NCBI RefSeq assembly: GCF_947500075.1
Contig: NZ_CANMQS010000001.1
Coordinates: 124,001-188,000, forward strand
Source: an uncultured Sulfitobacter sp.
GTDB taxonomy: Bacteria; Pseudomonadota; Alphaproteobacteria; Rhodobacterales; Rhodobacteraceae
Reading direction: 5' to 3'
Length of the DNA stretch: 64,000 nucleotides
Shown here: one piece after another, positions 45,530 to 55,837 of the stretch
How positions within the stretch are numbered: position 1 is the stretch's first letter
Layout of the letters: each line of letters starts with the position of its first letter
The notes under the pieces: model-generated
What the model was told of the DNA's origin: nothing
The model's input: the letters and a program-made list of their open reading frames with translations, nothing else
Database searches by the model: none
Translations under genes and position numbers: made by a program

Positions 45530-46668
45530 GCCCAGAACCGGTCGGCGACCGCCCCGTTCATGTAGGACACCCGCCCGCCTGAGAAGGTCGCCGCGATCCG
45601 TCTGCTGTCCTTGTCCACAACGACAAAATCCGCCCGTTTGCCGGGGGTCAGTGCCCCCCGGTCCGTCAGGCCCAGCAAGGCCGCAGGCCCGGCGGATATC
45701 ATCGCCCATGCCTTTGCCAGCGATACCACCCCCGCGTCGGCCAGCATGAACGCCGCGCGCCGGGGCGACGGGTAGTGATAATCCGAGGCCAGCGCATCGC
45801 AGTACCCCATAGCCACCAGATCAACCGCTGAAAGGTTGCCATTGTGCGACCCGCCGCGCACGACGTTGGGCGCGCCCATGATCACACCGTCACCCTCCTG
45901 ATGCGCCGCTTCTGCGGCCTCCAGCGTTTCGGGAAACTCTGCAATCTGCACGCCGCGCGCGCGCCATGCCGCACGGGTTTCTGCCGTTTGGTCATCATGG
46001 CTGCCCATCTGCACGCCATCTGCGGCCAGCAGCGGACAGAGCGCATCCAGCGCCGCAGGCACATCCGGGCCGCGTTCGTGCAACTCCTGTATCATCGCGT
46101 GATGCTTTTCCGGGCTGCGTCCGGCTTTCAGCGCCTGCCCCACCAGCCGCCGGGGGGTCTTGCCCGCAAGCAGCCGGTCATGGGGCAGATGATCATTGAA
46201 CACCAGGTAGGACACGCCCCAATCGCGCAGCTGCGCGGGCAAGGTGTCATATTGCTCCAGCAGATGCGTCTCGAACCGGACCTGGCAGCGCAGATCGGTC
46301 ACCACCTGGCGGCGGATGTCGCGCACGCCCTTGAAGACCTGAGCGGCGAAATCCGGGCCGCGCATGCCGCCTTCCCAGCTGATGAACTGCGCCAGTACGG
46401 CCGTTGTGATGCCGTTTGCCGCAAGTTCCGCCTCACAGGCCACAAGCCCCGCATCAAGCTGTTTCATCGCCCCGCGCCGTTGCGCCAGATGTCGCTCAAA
46501 CCCGTCGCCATGGGCATCAACAATGCCCGGCAAGACCATGAAACCACGCAAGTCGATGGAACGGCCCACAGATTTGTCCACAATACCGCCCGCGTCAAAG
46601 GACAACGTCACCGGGCGAAGCCCTTCGGGCAGCAGAACCTCTGCCCCGGTCAGATCAAGCGGTGTCAT
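45526..46668 (-). CDS. phnM: Alpha-D-ribose 1-methylphosphonate 5-triphosphate diphosphatase
   Basis: 380 residues, amidohydrolase superfamily. Metal ligands are in GIVDAHGDGFERHLAQR, GSHDDQTAE and CDALASDYHYPSP, matching PhnM. In the carbon-phosphorus lyase pathway it removes pyrophosphate from the ribosyl phosphonate triphosphate. Here it is away from any other phn gene, so it may serve a remote phn operon or act on a different ribosyl triphosphate. Start 46668 lies one base after the lipoprotein hydrolase stop, so they are coupled. Confidence 0.88.
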   Translation of the reverse strand: MTPLDLTGAEVLLPEGLRPVTLSFDAGGIVDKSVGRSIDLRGFMVLPGIVDAHGDGFERHLAQRRGAMKQLDAGLVACEAELAANGITTAVLAQFISWEGGMRGPDFAAQVFKGVRDIRRQVVTDLRCQVRFETHLLEQYDTLPAQLRDWGVSYLVFNDHLPHDRLLAGKTPRRLVGQALKAGRSPEKHHAMIQELHERGPDVPAALDALCPLLAADGVQMGSHDDQTAETRAAWRARGVQIAEFPETLEAAEAAHQEGDGVIMGAPNVVRGGSHNGNLSAVDLVAMGYCDALASDYHYPSPRRAAFMLADAGVVSLAKAWAMISAGPAALLGLTDRGALTPGKRADFVVVDKDSRRIAATFSGGRVSYMNGAVADRFWA

Positions 46669-46669
46669 G

Positions 46670-47458
46670 TCAGTCGGCCTCGTCCGCGCCGGGAAGGCAG
46701 GCCCCGTCTTCGCATTGAAGCGTGTCCAGCACGCCATCAATCCAGGTCATGTTGCGTTCAAATCTGCCCCGGTTCAGGAACGCCATGGTCTGCGCAATGA
46801 CCCTTGGGTTGTTCATCATAAAGGTATGTGTGACCGGCAGCACCAGATGATCCGTCATCCCCTGCACCCGTGTTGAGGCGACGGACACCTTGCCATCATC
46901 CTGCCCCGGCAGAATGGTCGAGAAATAGGGGTTGAGCGATTGCGACCCTGCGATAATGCCCGCCGGGAAGGTCACAGGCGGCAAGCGCCGCGGCAGCCCT
47001 TCGGTGCCGGTGCCCATCTGCGCCCCGGCGGGCCCGTTGATCCAGTCAAACGCCGCGATGTAGCCCAAGGTATCAACCACTTCACTGCCCTGATTGGGAG
47101 GGGCCAGCATCACCACCCGCCCTACGCGCGCGTTTCCAACCTCTGCCACCCAGCTGCGTACAAGGATGCCCCCCATGGAGTGGGTGACAAAATCAACCTT
47201 GTCCGTGCCGCAGCTGGCAACCGCATCGGGTATGGTTTCGCGCATCAGCTCCTGCACCGGTGCTTCGGTCGACGGATAGCCGGGGCGTACCACGCGGTAT
47301 CCTTCCGCTTCCAATGCAGCTTCCATCAGGGCAAAGGAATTCTCCGTCCGCGCCAGCCCGTGCAGCAGCACGACGCAGCGCGCGTCCACGGGCGTTGTCT
47401 GACAGGCCGTCAGAATCGCCAGAACACCCAAAAGAAAATACCGTGTCACCATACCCAT
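46670..47458 (-). CDS. Alpha/beta-hydrolase lipoprotein
   Basis: About 262 residues. The N-terminus (RYFLLGVLAILTACQ) is a lipoprotein signal with lipobox LTAC. VLLHGLARTENSF holds the oxyanion-hole HG, THSMGGILVRSW the nucleophile Ser, and PVTHTFMMNN the probable catalytic His. It looks like a lipase/acyltransferase-type hydrolase at the cell envelope. The start is 47458 or 47452; both Met codons precede the same signal. It is translated directly before phnM, an unexpected pairing. Confidence 0.8.
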   Translation of the reverse strand: MGMVTRYFLLGVLAILTACQTTPVDARCVVLLHGLARTENSFALMEAALEAEGYRVVRPGYPSTEAPVQELMRETIPDAVASCGTDKVDFVTHSMGGILVRSWVAEVGNARVGRVVMLAPPNQGSEVVDTLGYIAAFDWINGPAGAQMGTGTEGLPRRLPPVTFPAGIIAGSQSLNPYFSTILPGQDDGKVSVASTRVQGMTDHLVLPVTHTFMMNNPRVIAQTMAFLNRGRFERNMTWIDGVLDTLQCEDGACLPGADEAD

Positions 47459-47521
47459 CAGATAGACTGATTTGCGCGCGCGTGAAATGCTCAACCCCTA
47501 CACGTTTGCGAAAGTGAGCCG

Positions 47522-47977
47522 ATGACCCTGCCCTGCCCCCGACTTGCCGTGCGCGCGATCCTCAAACATGAAGGGCGGCTCTTGCTGGTGAACGCCTATG
47601 CCAGCGCCGACAAACCGCTGATGTGCGCGCCGGGCGGCGGTGTGGAGCGGGGCAGCAGCCTGCCAGAGAACCTCAAGCGCGAGGTCTGGGAGGAATGCGG
47701 GCTGGACATCGCCGTGGGCGCGCCCTGTCTGGTCAACGAATTCCACGACCCCCATGGCAGCTTCCATCAGGTCGATGTCTACTTTCACTGCACATTGAAC
47801 GGCCCCGCGACCATTGACCCCGCGTGGCAAGACCGGGAGGCCATCGTGAACCGCTGGCGCTGGGTGACGGCGGAGGAATTGGCGCAGATCCCGCATAAAC
47901 CCGACAGCCTGACCGCCGCGGCCTTCGGGCCGGTGGTGTCTTCTATTTATGACCCGCTTGAGCCGATTGTCCGGTAA
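47522..47977 (+). CDS. Nudix hydrolase
   Basis: 151 residues. The Nudix region runs GGGVERGSSLPENLKREVW then EECGL; the REVWEEC part is intact, but the usual Glu eight residues before that Arg is Ser (GSS instead of GES). Metal binding through the EE pair should remain. Such enzymes hydrolyse nucleoside diphosphates linked to other groups. Substrate unknown. It starts 63 bases from the divergent lipoprotein hydrolase and overlaps the convergent DMT gene by 35 bases. Confidence 0.85.
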   Translation: MTLPCPRLAVRAILKHEGRLLLVNAYASADKPLMCAPGGGVERGSSLPENLKREVWEECGLDIAVGAPCLVNEFHDPHGSFHQVDVYFHCTLNGPATIDPAWQDREAIVNRWRWVTAEELAQIPHKPDSLTAAAFGPVVSSIYDPLEPIVR

Positions 47978-48866
47978 CCGCCCAGCCGATCCCGCCAACC
48001 ACCAAGGCGGTCGCAATCAGAATTGTCGGTCCCAAGGCTTCGCCCAGAAAAACTGCACCTGCGATCAACGCCAACACCGGCACGCTGAGCTGGACAACAG
48101 CCGCTGTCGGACCGCTGATCCGTGGCAGCACCGTATACCACAGCGCATATCCCAGACCGGACGTCAGCCCACCGCAGAGCACCCCCAAAGCAATCCCGAC
48201 CACGCCAAAGTTCAACCCGGTGCCCACAAGCAGAATCACCATCAGCGGCAGGCAGAGCACGAAATTGGCAGAGGTCGCCGCCAGCGGATCAGACGCCCGT
48301 TTGCCCGCAATCGTGTAGGACGCCCAGCCCACGCCCGCACAGACCATCAACACCGCGCCCGGCATATCCGTCCCGGCCCCGCCCCCCGGCCAGAGCACGA
48401 TCAAGAGACCCGCAAAGGCCGCAAGCGCGCCGATGATCTGTCGCCTTGTCGGTGCGGCGCCCGTCAACGCGGCATGGGCAAACATCGTGATCTGCACGAC
48501 ACCAAACAGGATCAGCGCCCCCAATCCGGCATCAAGTGTCAGATACGCAAGCGAAAATCCAATCATATAGACTGTCAGGCTGATCGCCCCCGGCAGTCTT
48601 TCGCGCCTGAAGAGCGGCAGGCTGCCGCCCCGCACGGTGATGAGCATGCTCAGCACAACAGCCCCGGCCAAGACACGGATCAGCGCAAAGCCTGACGGGT
48701 CGATATGCCCTCCATCCACAGCCAGCCGTGTCAGAATGGAATTCGCCGCGAAAGCGACCATGGTAATGGCAATCAATAAAACAAGTCTCACCCGCAAAGG
48801 CTTAGCCGCCCTTGGCAGGGTGGCCAAGGGGGCGGCACGCGATTGTGTTGTCGTTGTTGCCGTCAA
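47943..48866 (-). CDS. DMT-superfamily (EamA) membrane transporter
   Basis: 307 residues with about ten membrane segments in two EamA repeats (e.g. LVLLIAITMVAFAANSILTRLA and PVLALIAGAVFLGEALGPT, the family's end motif). Likely exporter of amino acids or other small metabolites; substrate unknown. Its start overlaps the stop of the response-regulator gene by 4 bases, so it is the second gene of that transcript. It is distinct from the DMT protein at 5887. Confidence 0.87.
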   Translation of the reverse strand: MTATTTTQSRAAPLATLPRAAKPLRVRLVLLIAITMVAFAANSILTRLAVDGGHIDPSGFALIRVLAGAVVLSMLITVRGGSLPLFRRERLPGAISLTVYMIGFSLAYLTLDAGLGALILFGVVQITMFAHAALTGAAPTRRQIIGALAAFAGLLIVLWPGGGAGTDMPGAVLMVCAGVGWASYTIAGKRASDPLAATSANFVLCLPLMVILLVGTGLNFGVVGIALGVLCGGLTSGLGYALWYTVLPRISGPTAAVVQLSVPVLALIAGAVFLGEALGPTILIATALVVGGIGWAVTGQSAQAGHK

Positions 48867-49522
48867 TGGAACACGAAATCGTCCGTTTCATGCAGCCCCG
48901 CAATCAACAGTTCGAACTCATGCGAGGGCAATCCGGCAATCTGGCGCGCGGCCGCAGGCCCCATGTGCCCGACTTGCTGATGGATCAGGGCGGACAGGTT
49001 GTCCTTTACCCGCTGGTCCTGGAGGGCGGATACCAGCCCTTCATGCAGGGCTTCGCGTTGCCATGTGGCCTGCACCGCATGTCGCTGCCCTGCCAATGTG
49101 AGCGCATTCATCATCGCGGTACGCAACATGTCAGCGTCGAGATCGGCTTTGCTGATGAAATCATGGCATCCCCGGCGCAGGGCCTGCACCTCTGTCTCGA
49201 CCGCGCCGTTACCGGTGATCATGATCTTTGCCGCATCCCGGTTCTTGGGGGTCCGCAGGACGTGATCCAGCGCCTCCATCCCGTCACCGACGGGCAGACG
49301 GTAATCAATCAGGATCAGGTCATATGGGGTTTCATCCACCGCCCGATCCAGCGCTTCAATGCTGTTGACCTCATCGAGCGCGATGCTCAGATCGGTTTTT
49401 GTTGTCAGGCGCCGGATACGTTGGCAATCAAAGCTGCTGTCATCCAGCAACAGCACCCGGAGGTTTGCCATATCGGGCAGAGGAACGGGCGCTTGGGAAA
49501 TGGTATCTGAGGATTGGAGCAT
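48863..49522 (-). CDS. Response regulator with receiver domain only
   Basis: 219 residues. The receiver domain (about 18-140) has the acidic pair in LLLDDSS, the phosphoacceptor Asp in LILIDYRLPVGDG, the Thr in IMITGNG and the Lys in DFISKADL. The C-terminal ~75 residues are helical without a recognised DNA-binding or catalytic domain. AGAGGGT precedes the ATG at 49522. The neighbouring histidine kinase (119 bases upstream, same strand) is the likely partner. Confidence 0.88.
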   Translation of the reverse strand: MLQSSDTISQAPVPLPDMANLRVLLLDDSSFDCQRIRRLTTKTDLSIALDEVNSIEALDRAVDETPYDLILIDYRLPVGDGMEALDHVLRTPKNRDAAKIMITGNGAVETEVQALRRGCHDFISKADLDADMLRTAMMNALTLAGQRHAVQATWQREALHEGLVSALQDQRVKDNLSALIHQQVGHMGPAAARQIAGLPSHEFELLIAGLHETDDFVFH

Positions 49523-49641
49523 AGGACCCTCTTTGAGTTGAAAATACACTTCAAGGAGTGACGCAGGAAGGCTGCCTATTTCTTAACGGCGCTGCGGGAG
49601 TTGTGGAAAATTCCAGACAAAACCGCAGTGCATCGCGCGCA

Positions 49642-50340
49642 TTATGTCTGCATGCCGCTTCGGCTCAGGGTGACTTCAACCATGCAGCCTCGGCCATAGA
49701 CCGAAGGGCCAACACGCGCCTCCCCCCCGTAAAGCTCTGCAATCTTGCGGACAATGGCGAGCCCCATGCCACTTCCCTCAACCTCATCGCGGGGTCTGAG
49801 CGTGGTCATCGCGCCAAAGACACGCTGCTGCATCTCTGCATCAATCCCCGGCCCGTCATCGCTGACACTGAGCACCACCAGATCAGCACGGTTTTCGGCC
49901 GTGACAACGATCTGGCCCTGATCCTTGTCGTGGTGTTTCACCGCATTGCTGAGCAGCGCGGTCAACAGTGTCAGGATATCCCGTTCCCCTATCATCAGGG
50001 AGCCGCAGTCGAGATCTGTGGTCAGCCTGAAACCCGCTGGCAGTTGAAGGGTTTCGCACACCTCTGCCAGCGCCTCCGCCACCTCGATCTGAGATATCTC
50101 CTGCATGCGGCCGATGCGGGAATAGGTCAGCAAATCAACCAGCATCCGGTCCAGACGCCCGGTATGGCGGTTCATCAGGTCGATGGATTGCGCAACGCTC
50201 CCCTCCACCTTGATCCCGGCCTCTTCCAGATCTTCAGCGATCCACTGCGGCAGTTCAAGCAACGCCCGCACGGAGGCGCGGACATCATGGCTGATCAGAT
50301 AGATAAAATCGTCAATGTCCTGTGCACCGCCTTTTGTCAT
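49642..50340 (-). CDS. Cytoplasmic sensor histidine kinase
   Basis: 232 residues with only the HisKA and HATPase parts. The phosphoacceptor His is in LISHDVRASVRALLELP, the N box is LLSNAVKHHD, the G1 box DDGPGI and the G2 box GSGMGLAIV. There is no membrane segment or sensory domain, so it must be controlled by a partner protein or act as part of a multi-protein relay. ATG 50340 is favoured by GGGGGA upstream; an ATG at 50391 is possible. It pairs with the receiver-only gene. Confidence 0.88.
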   Translation of the reverse strand: MTKGGAQDIDDFIYLISHDVRASVRALLELPQWIAEDLEEAGIKVEGSVAQSIDLMNRHTGRLDRMLVDLLTYSRIGRMQEISQIEVAEALAEVCETLQLPAGFRLTTDLDCGSLMIGERDILTLLTALLSNAVKHHDKDQGQIVVTAENRADLVVLSVSDDGPGIDAEMQQRVFGAMTTLRPRDEVEGSGMGLAIVRKIAELYGGEARVGPSVYGRGCMVEVTLSRSGMQT

Positions 50341-50469
50341 CACGTCCCCCCGCCCGGCGTGTAGGGTCGGTGTGGCGGAATTCATCTGCATGGGCGGCCT
50401 CTGCTGTCAGGTGGGATCGGGCTATCATGGAGATGATTTCGTTTCCCTTAACGCCTCCCCCCGCGCATG

Positions 50470-50499
50470 GAAAAAGGCGCATCCGAAGATGCGCCTTTC
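50470..50499 (-). terminator. Terminator of groEL
   Basis: On the minus strand GGCGCATC, loop TTCG and GATGCGCC are followed by TTTTTCC, about 50 bases after the groEL stop. Confidence 0.85.
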
Positions 50500-50548
50500 C
50501 CTGAGTTCAAAGCGGAGAATGTCCGCAGCAACGCGAAGGCGCGGCTGC

Positions 50549-52210
<1,662 letters not shown>

Positions 52211-52275
52211 TTATATCGTTAGATTAAGCATCATCCGCAGGGCGCGCATTCATTGCGCACCGTCATTCCCCGTGA

Positions 52276-52563
52276 TCAGGCAATGATCCCCATGATGTCG
52301 CTCTCTTTCATCATCAGCATCTCTTCGCCGTCGATGGTGACTTCTGTGCCGGACCATTTGCCGAACAGGATCTTGTCGCCTGGCTTGACAGCCATCTCGA
52401 TCAGCTCGCCGCTGTCTTTGCGCGCGCCTTCACCGCAAGCGACAACTTCGCCCTCGGAAGGCTTTTCCTTTGCGCTATCGGGGATGATCAACCCGCCAGC
52501 GGTTTTCTCTTCGCTCTCTGTGCGCTTTACCAGCACCCGGTCGTGAAGCGGTTTCAATGCCAT
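52276..52563 (-). CDS. groES: Co-chaperonin GroES (10 kDa)
   Basis: 95 residues. [20 protein letters not shown] is the conserved start and [16 protein letters not shown] spans the mobile-loop side. It caps GroEL. AAGGAGC lies 6 bases before the ATG. Its promoter and a CIRCE operator lie 70-130 bases upstream. Confidence 0.99.
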   Translation of the reverse strand: MALKPLHDRVLVKRTESEEKTAGGLIIPDSAKEKPSEGEVVACGEGARKDSGELIEMAVKPGDKILFGKWSGTEVTIDGEEMLMMKESDIMGIIA

Positions 52564-52631
52564 CTTTGTAGCTCCTTAACGCTCAAAGTTATTACTCCCA
52601 GCCTGCCGCGCCTTTGTGTGCGGATCAGGCA

Positions 52632-52658
52632 TTAGCACTCAAGGCAGTTGAGTGATAA
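52632..52658 (-). promoter_or_regulatory. CIRCE operator (HrcA site) of groESL
   Basis: TTAGCACTC, nine bases, GAGTGATAA: the CIRCE consensus TTAGCACTC-N9-GAGTGCTAA with one mismatch. It lies just downstream of the groES promoter, so HrcA should repress groESL at normal temperature. Confidence 0.93.
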
Positions 52659-52665
52659 CGATCGG

Positions 52666-52694
52666 TAGTTAGGCAGGCACAGCGCGGCTGTCAA
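52666..52694 (-). promoter_or_regulatory. Sigma-70-type promoter of groESL
   Basis: On the minus strand TTGACA (52689-52694), 17-base spacer, TAACTA (52666-52671). The CIRCE operator begins 8 bases downstream, at the expected start of transcription. Confidence 0.8.
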
Positions 52695-52816
52695 CAGCGC
52701 AGTCGGCAAAAAATCATTCCAAGGCATTTGAAGCATTACATTGCTTTCGCTTCACCAACTGTTGAGCAAAAACGGGCAAGCCTGTGATCTGAACGCACAG
52801 TTGTTAGAGGTCTGAC

Positions 52817-54466
52817 GTGGCAACAGTCAACGGCTCATCAGGGGACGACACGCTACTGGGATCCACATCGGATGACAGTATCTCAGCCGGGGACGGCCAG
52901 GATTTCGTCACAGGAAATGACGGCAACGATACCCTTCGCGGCGGCCTTGGAGACGATACACTCGAAGGCGGTACCGGGGCAGACAGCATCAGCGGCGACG
53001 CGGGCAACGACACGATCAGGGGTCAGGATGACAACGACTCCATCGACGGCGGGGATGGCTATGACGACATCTATGGGGATGCCGGGGATGACACCATTCG
53101 AGGCGGGACCGGCGACGATTTCATCGTAGCCGGCAGCGGCAATGACAGCATAGACGCGGGCGATAATTGGGACACCGTCTATGGCGGGGACGGCGACGAT
53201 TCCATCGAAGGCGGTGCAGGAAACGACGACATTTACGGCGGGGCCGGGCGCGACACCATCGACGGGGGTGCGGGCGAGGACTGGCTCTATGGTGGTGCCG
53301 ACAGAGACAGTGTTTCAGGCGGGAGCGGCAATGACACCGTCATTGGCGAAGAAGGCCAGGATACACTCCACGGCGGGGACGGCGATGACACGGTATCCGG
53401 CCATGAAGGGGACGACGCGCTCCATGGCGATGCCGGATCTGACAGCCTTTATGGCGGGTCGGGTGATGATTACTTCGATGGCGGTGCAGACGCTGATTTC
53501 TACTTCATGGACCGCGAGGCCGGCGGCGGTGACAATGCTCTGGCCCAGACAGACCGGGACGTGGTCCGGTTTGAACCCGGCATGGGCAACGACATCGCCT
53601 ATGACTTTGAGGGCGAAAACGACTTCATCTACATCGGTGCGACGTCCGAAGCTGACATCATCGCCACGCAGACCTCTGCCACCACCTGGGTGCTGACCAT
53701 TTCGGGCAACAGCACCGATTCCCTGACGCTGAACTTTGTGCCCGGCACCGAACCCGGCGACGAAGGCGATCTGCGCAATCAACTGGTCACGGACAGCGAG
53801 TATACGCCGCCACAAAACGGCAATCCGGGCTTCTTTACGCCAAGCTGTTTTACACCTGACACCAACATCCTGACCGATCACGGCCTTAAACGCATCGGCC
53901 GCCTGCGCCCCGGCGACCAGGTCATCACAGCCGATCATGGCCCCCAGACAATCCGGCACATCCTTCAGCGCAGCTATGCCCCGCATATCCTGCGGCATCA
54001 GCCATCCCTGCGGCCGGTGGTGATCGAAACGGGCAGCTTCGGCCCCGGTTTGCCCAACCGACGGCTCCATGTCTCACGCCAGCACGGGTTTGCCACATTG
54101 GATGGCGCGGCCCTTATTCGTGCGGCCCACCTTGTCGGACTGTGCAAGGGCGCGCGCATTCAGAAGAACCGGCCAAATCCGGTCCGCTATATCCATCTGG
54201 TGCTGGATCAGCATGCGCTGGTCCTGATCGAAGGGGTCTGGGCGGAAACCTATTTCAACAACGATCAAACGCTGGACATCTTGCCAAAGGACAGCGCGAC
54301 AGCGCGGAACGCCATGCCACACCACACCTCACGCTGCCGCCCCCTGCTGACCCGGCGTGACATCCGCCAGACAGATCACGTTGCCCGCAACATCGGGCAA
54401 CTGTCGCAGGCACGCAGCGCCGTTGTTTCCCAATCCGTCCTTGAGGACAGCCCGCAGCACGCCTAG
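52817..54466 (+). CDS. RTX-repeat protein with C-terminal Hint domain
   Basis: 549 residues. Residues ~3-225 contain roughly twenty GGxGxDxU-type calcium-binding nonapeptides (DGNDTLRGGLGDDTLEGGTG and similar). A beta-rich linker follows, then a Hint domain starting with the likely nucleophile Cys344 (SCFTPDTNILTDHG). RTX proteins are usually secreted by type I systems; no signal peptide is present, and no ABC exporter is nearby. The Hint module may cleave the protein or join it to a partner. The start is GTG, with GAGG upstream. The stop TAG is the first three bases of a MITE-like element, so the last residues may not be ancestral. Confidence 0.88.
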   Translation: MATVNGSSGDDTLLGSTSDDSISAGDGQDFVTGNDGNDTLRGGLGDDTLEGGTGADSISGDAGNDTIRGQDDNDSIDGGDGYDDIYGDAGDDTIRGGTGDDFIVAGSGNDSIDAGDNWDTVYGGDGDDSIEGGAGNDDIYGGAGRDTIDGGAGEDWLYGGADRDSVSGGSGNDTVIGEEGQDTLHGGDGDDTVSGHEGDDALHGDAGSDSLYGGSGDDYFDGGADADFYFMDREAGGGDNALAQTDRDVVRFEPGMGNDIAYDFEGENDFIYIGATSEADIIATQTSATTWVLTISGNSTDSLTLNFVPGTEPGDEGDLRNQLVTDSEYTPPQNGNPGFFTPSCFTPDTNILTDHGLKRIGRLRPGDQVITADHGPQTIRHILQRSYAPHILRHQPSLRPVVIETGSFGPGLPNRRLHVSRQHGFATLDGAALIRAAHLVGLCKGARIQKNRPNPVRYIHLVLDQHALVLIEGVWAETYFNNDQTLDILPKDSATARNAMPHHTSRCRPLLTRRDIRQTDHVARNIGQLSQARSAVVSQSVLEDSPQHA

Positions 54467-54734
54467 AGCAGCCGACCCAAAACCTGAGGCCCGCAGTTGC
54501 GCAGAAAGGCCCCGGATGCGGGTGTGTTCCGGCGCAGCGCGGGCTGGTTGCCCGGTCAAGCCGGTACCGCCCGGAGACGGGGCCTTTCTGCGCAACCCGA
54601 AGGGCCAAACGGAATTCTCCCAATCCCGGCGCGACGCGTCTTGCAGGGGCAACCAGCCCAGGCTGCGCCGCGACGCTTGGTCTTGGTAAAATTCTGTTTG
54701 GCTGAGTGCTTCAGGTTTTGGGTCGGCTGCTCTA
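54464..54734. mobile_element. MITE-like inverted-repeat element, compound copy
   Basis: 271 bases bounded by TAGAGCAGCCGACCC and GGGTCGGCTGCTCTA, a 15-bp perfect terminal inverted repeat. The left ~84 bases match the reverse complement of the 55746-55837 copy at all but about five positions. The right ~87 bases look like a third, diverged copy in the opposite orientation. Internal perfect inverted repeats: 54496-54513 with 54579-54596 (18 bp) and 54541-54553 with 54647-54659 (13 bp). CTAG is present at both outer edges. No transposase gene, so non-autonomous. Confidence 0.75.
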
Positions 54735-54767
54735 GCTTACCCGCAAGGGACCATGGAGCGTGAACCT

Positions 54768-55748
54768 ATGCGATTGTTTTTGATACTCTTCCTGCTGATC
54801 TTGCCCGCAAGCCTGCATGCGGCCTGCACCGGCACTGATCTGCGCACGGTTCTGACTCCCGAACAACGTGCCGAGATCGCGCAGCGGCTCAACGGGGTTC
54901 CCTACGCCGAAGGCACCTATTGGACAGCGACCCGTGGCACCCGGACACTCCATATCATTGGCACGCTGCATGTGGATGACCCAAGGTTTGATCCGATGAC
55001 TGCCGCCCTCGCCCCGATCATCCGTTCCGCAGATCATCTGCTTGTCGAAGCGAACGCGGAAAGCCAGGCCGCGCTGGAACAGGCCGTGGCCACGCAGCCG
55101 GAAATGCTCTTTCTTACCGATACAACCCTGATCGAACTGATGCCGGAGGACGCATGGGCCAGGTTGGCCGATGCCGCCCGCGCGCGCGGCATTCCCCCCT
55201 TCATGGCGGCAAAGTTTCAGCCCTGGTATCTGACCCTGATGCTCTCCATGTCGCCCTGCACCCTGAAATCAATGGCGCAAAGCAAGAATGGGCTGGATCA
55301 GCGGATCATGACGATTGCCGAAAACGCGGGTGTCCCGACATCCTCACTTGAACCCTTCGAGACGGTATTCCGCCTGTTCAATCAGGACCCGCTGGAAGAG
55401 CAGATCGCCCTGCTCAATCTGGGAGTTGTGCCGGTCGACGCGTCCGAGAACGCCAGCTTCACGCTGGTGGAGCAGTATTTCGATCAGGAGGTGATCGCAG
55501 CGCTTGAAACCTCCCGCGTGACCACCCGCGTCCATTTCGACATGCCGGACGCTGAATTTGACGCCCTCTTTGACGATGTCATGGATCTGATCAACATCCA
55601 GCGCAACCTGTCCTGGATCGCCCCCATTGAGGCCACCCCCGGCGACAGCATCGTCGTCGCAGCGGGCGCGCTGCATCTGGGGGGCGCGCAGGGCATTCTC
55701 AACCTGCTTGCCAAGGAAGGCTACACGCTGGAACGGCAGGCCTTTTAG
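54768..55748 (+). CDS. TraB/GumN-family protein, exported
   Basis: 326 residues. An N-terminal signal peptide (MRLFLILFLLILPASLHA) precedes the TraB/GumN domain: HIIGTLHVDDPR contains the GTxH motif and VVAAGALHLGG the second His motif. Members are thought to be metalloproteases (related to Tiki/EreA), here probably periplasmic. ATG 54768 is chosen because the signal starts there, with GGAG 9 bases upstream. The gene is flanked by two MITE-like elements; the right one supplies its stop codon TAG. Confidence 0.87.
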   Translation: MRLFLILFLLILPASLHAACTGTDLRTVLTPEQRAEIAQRLNGVPYAEGTYWTATRGTRTLHIIGTLHVDDPRFDPMTAALAPIIRSADHLLVEANAESQAALEQAVATQPEMLFLTDTTLIELMPEDAWARLADAARARGIPPFMAAKFQPWYLTLMLSMSPCTLKSMAQSKNGLDQRIMTIAENAGVPTSSLEPFETVFRLFNQDPLEEQIALLNLGVVPVDASENASFTLVEQYFDQEVIAALETSRVTTRVHFDMPDAEFDALFDDVMDLINIQRNLSWIAPIEATPGDSIVVAAGALHLGGAQGILNLLAKEGYTLERQAF

Positions 55749-55837
55749 AGCAGCCAACCCGCGCTGCGCCGGAACACACCCGCATCCGAGGCCTTTCTGC
55801 GCAACTGAGGGCCTCAGGTTTTGGGTTGGTTGCTCTA
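55746..55837. mobile_element. MITE-like inverted-repeat element, short copy
   Basis: 92 bases bounded by TAGAGCAGCCAACCC and GGGTTGGTTGCTCTA (15 pairs counting one G-T). It is the inverted relative of the left part of 54464-54734. Its left TAG ends the TraB/GumN gene; its right CTA is, on the minus strand, the TAG stop of the DUF2161 gene. Confidence 0.75.

Noticed and set aside
52817..53480. Dense short repeats that could suggest a CRISPR array
   Set aside because: They are in-frame RTX codons (GGxGxDxU) of a coding sequence with no constant repeat or spacer lengths.
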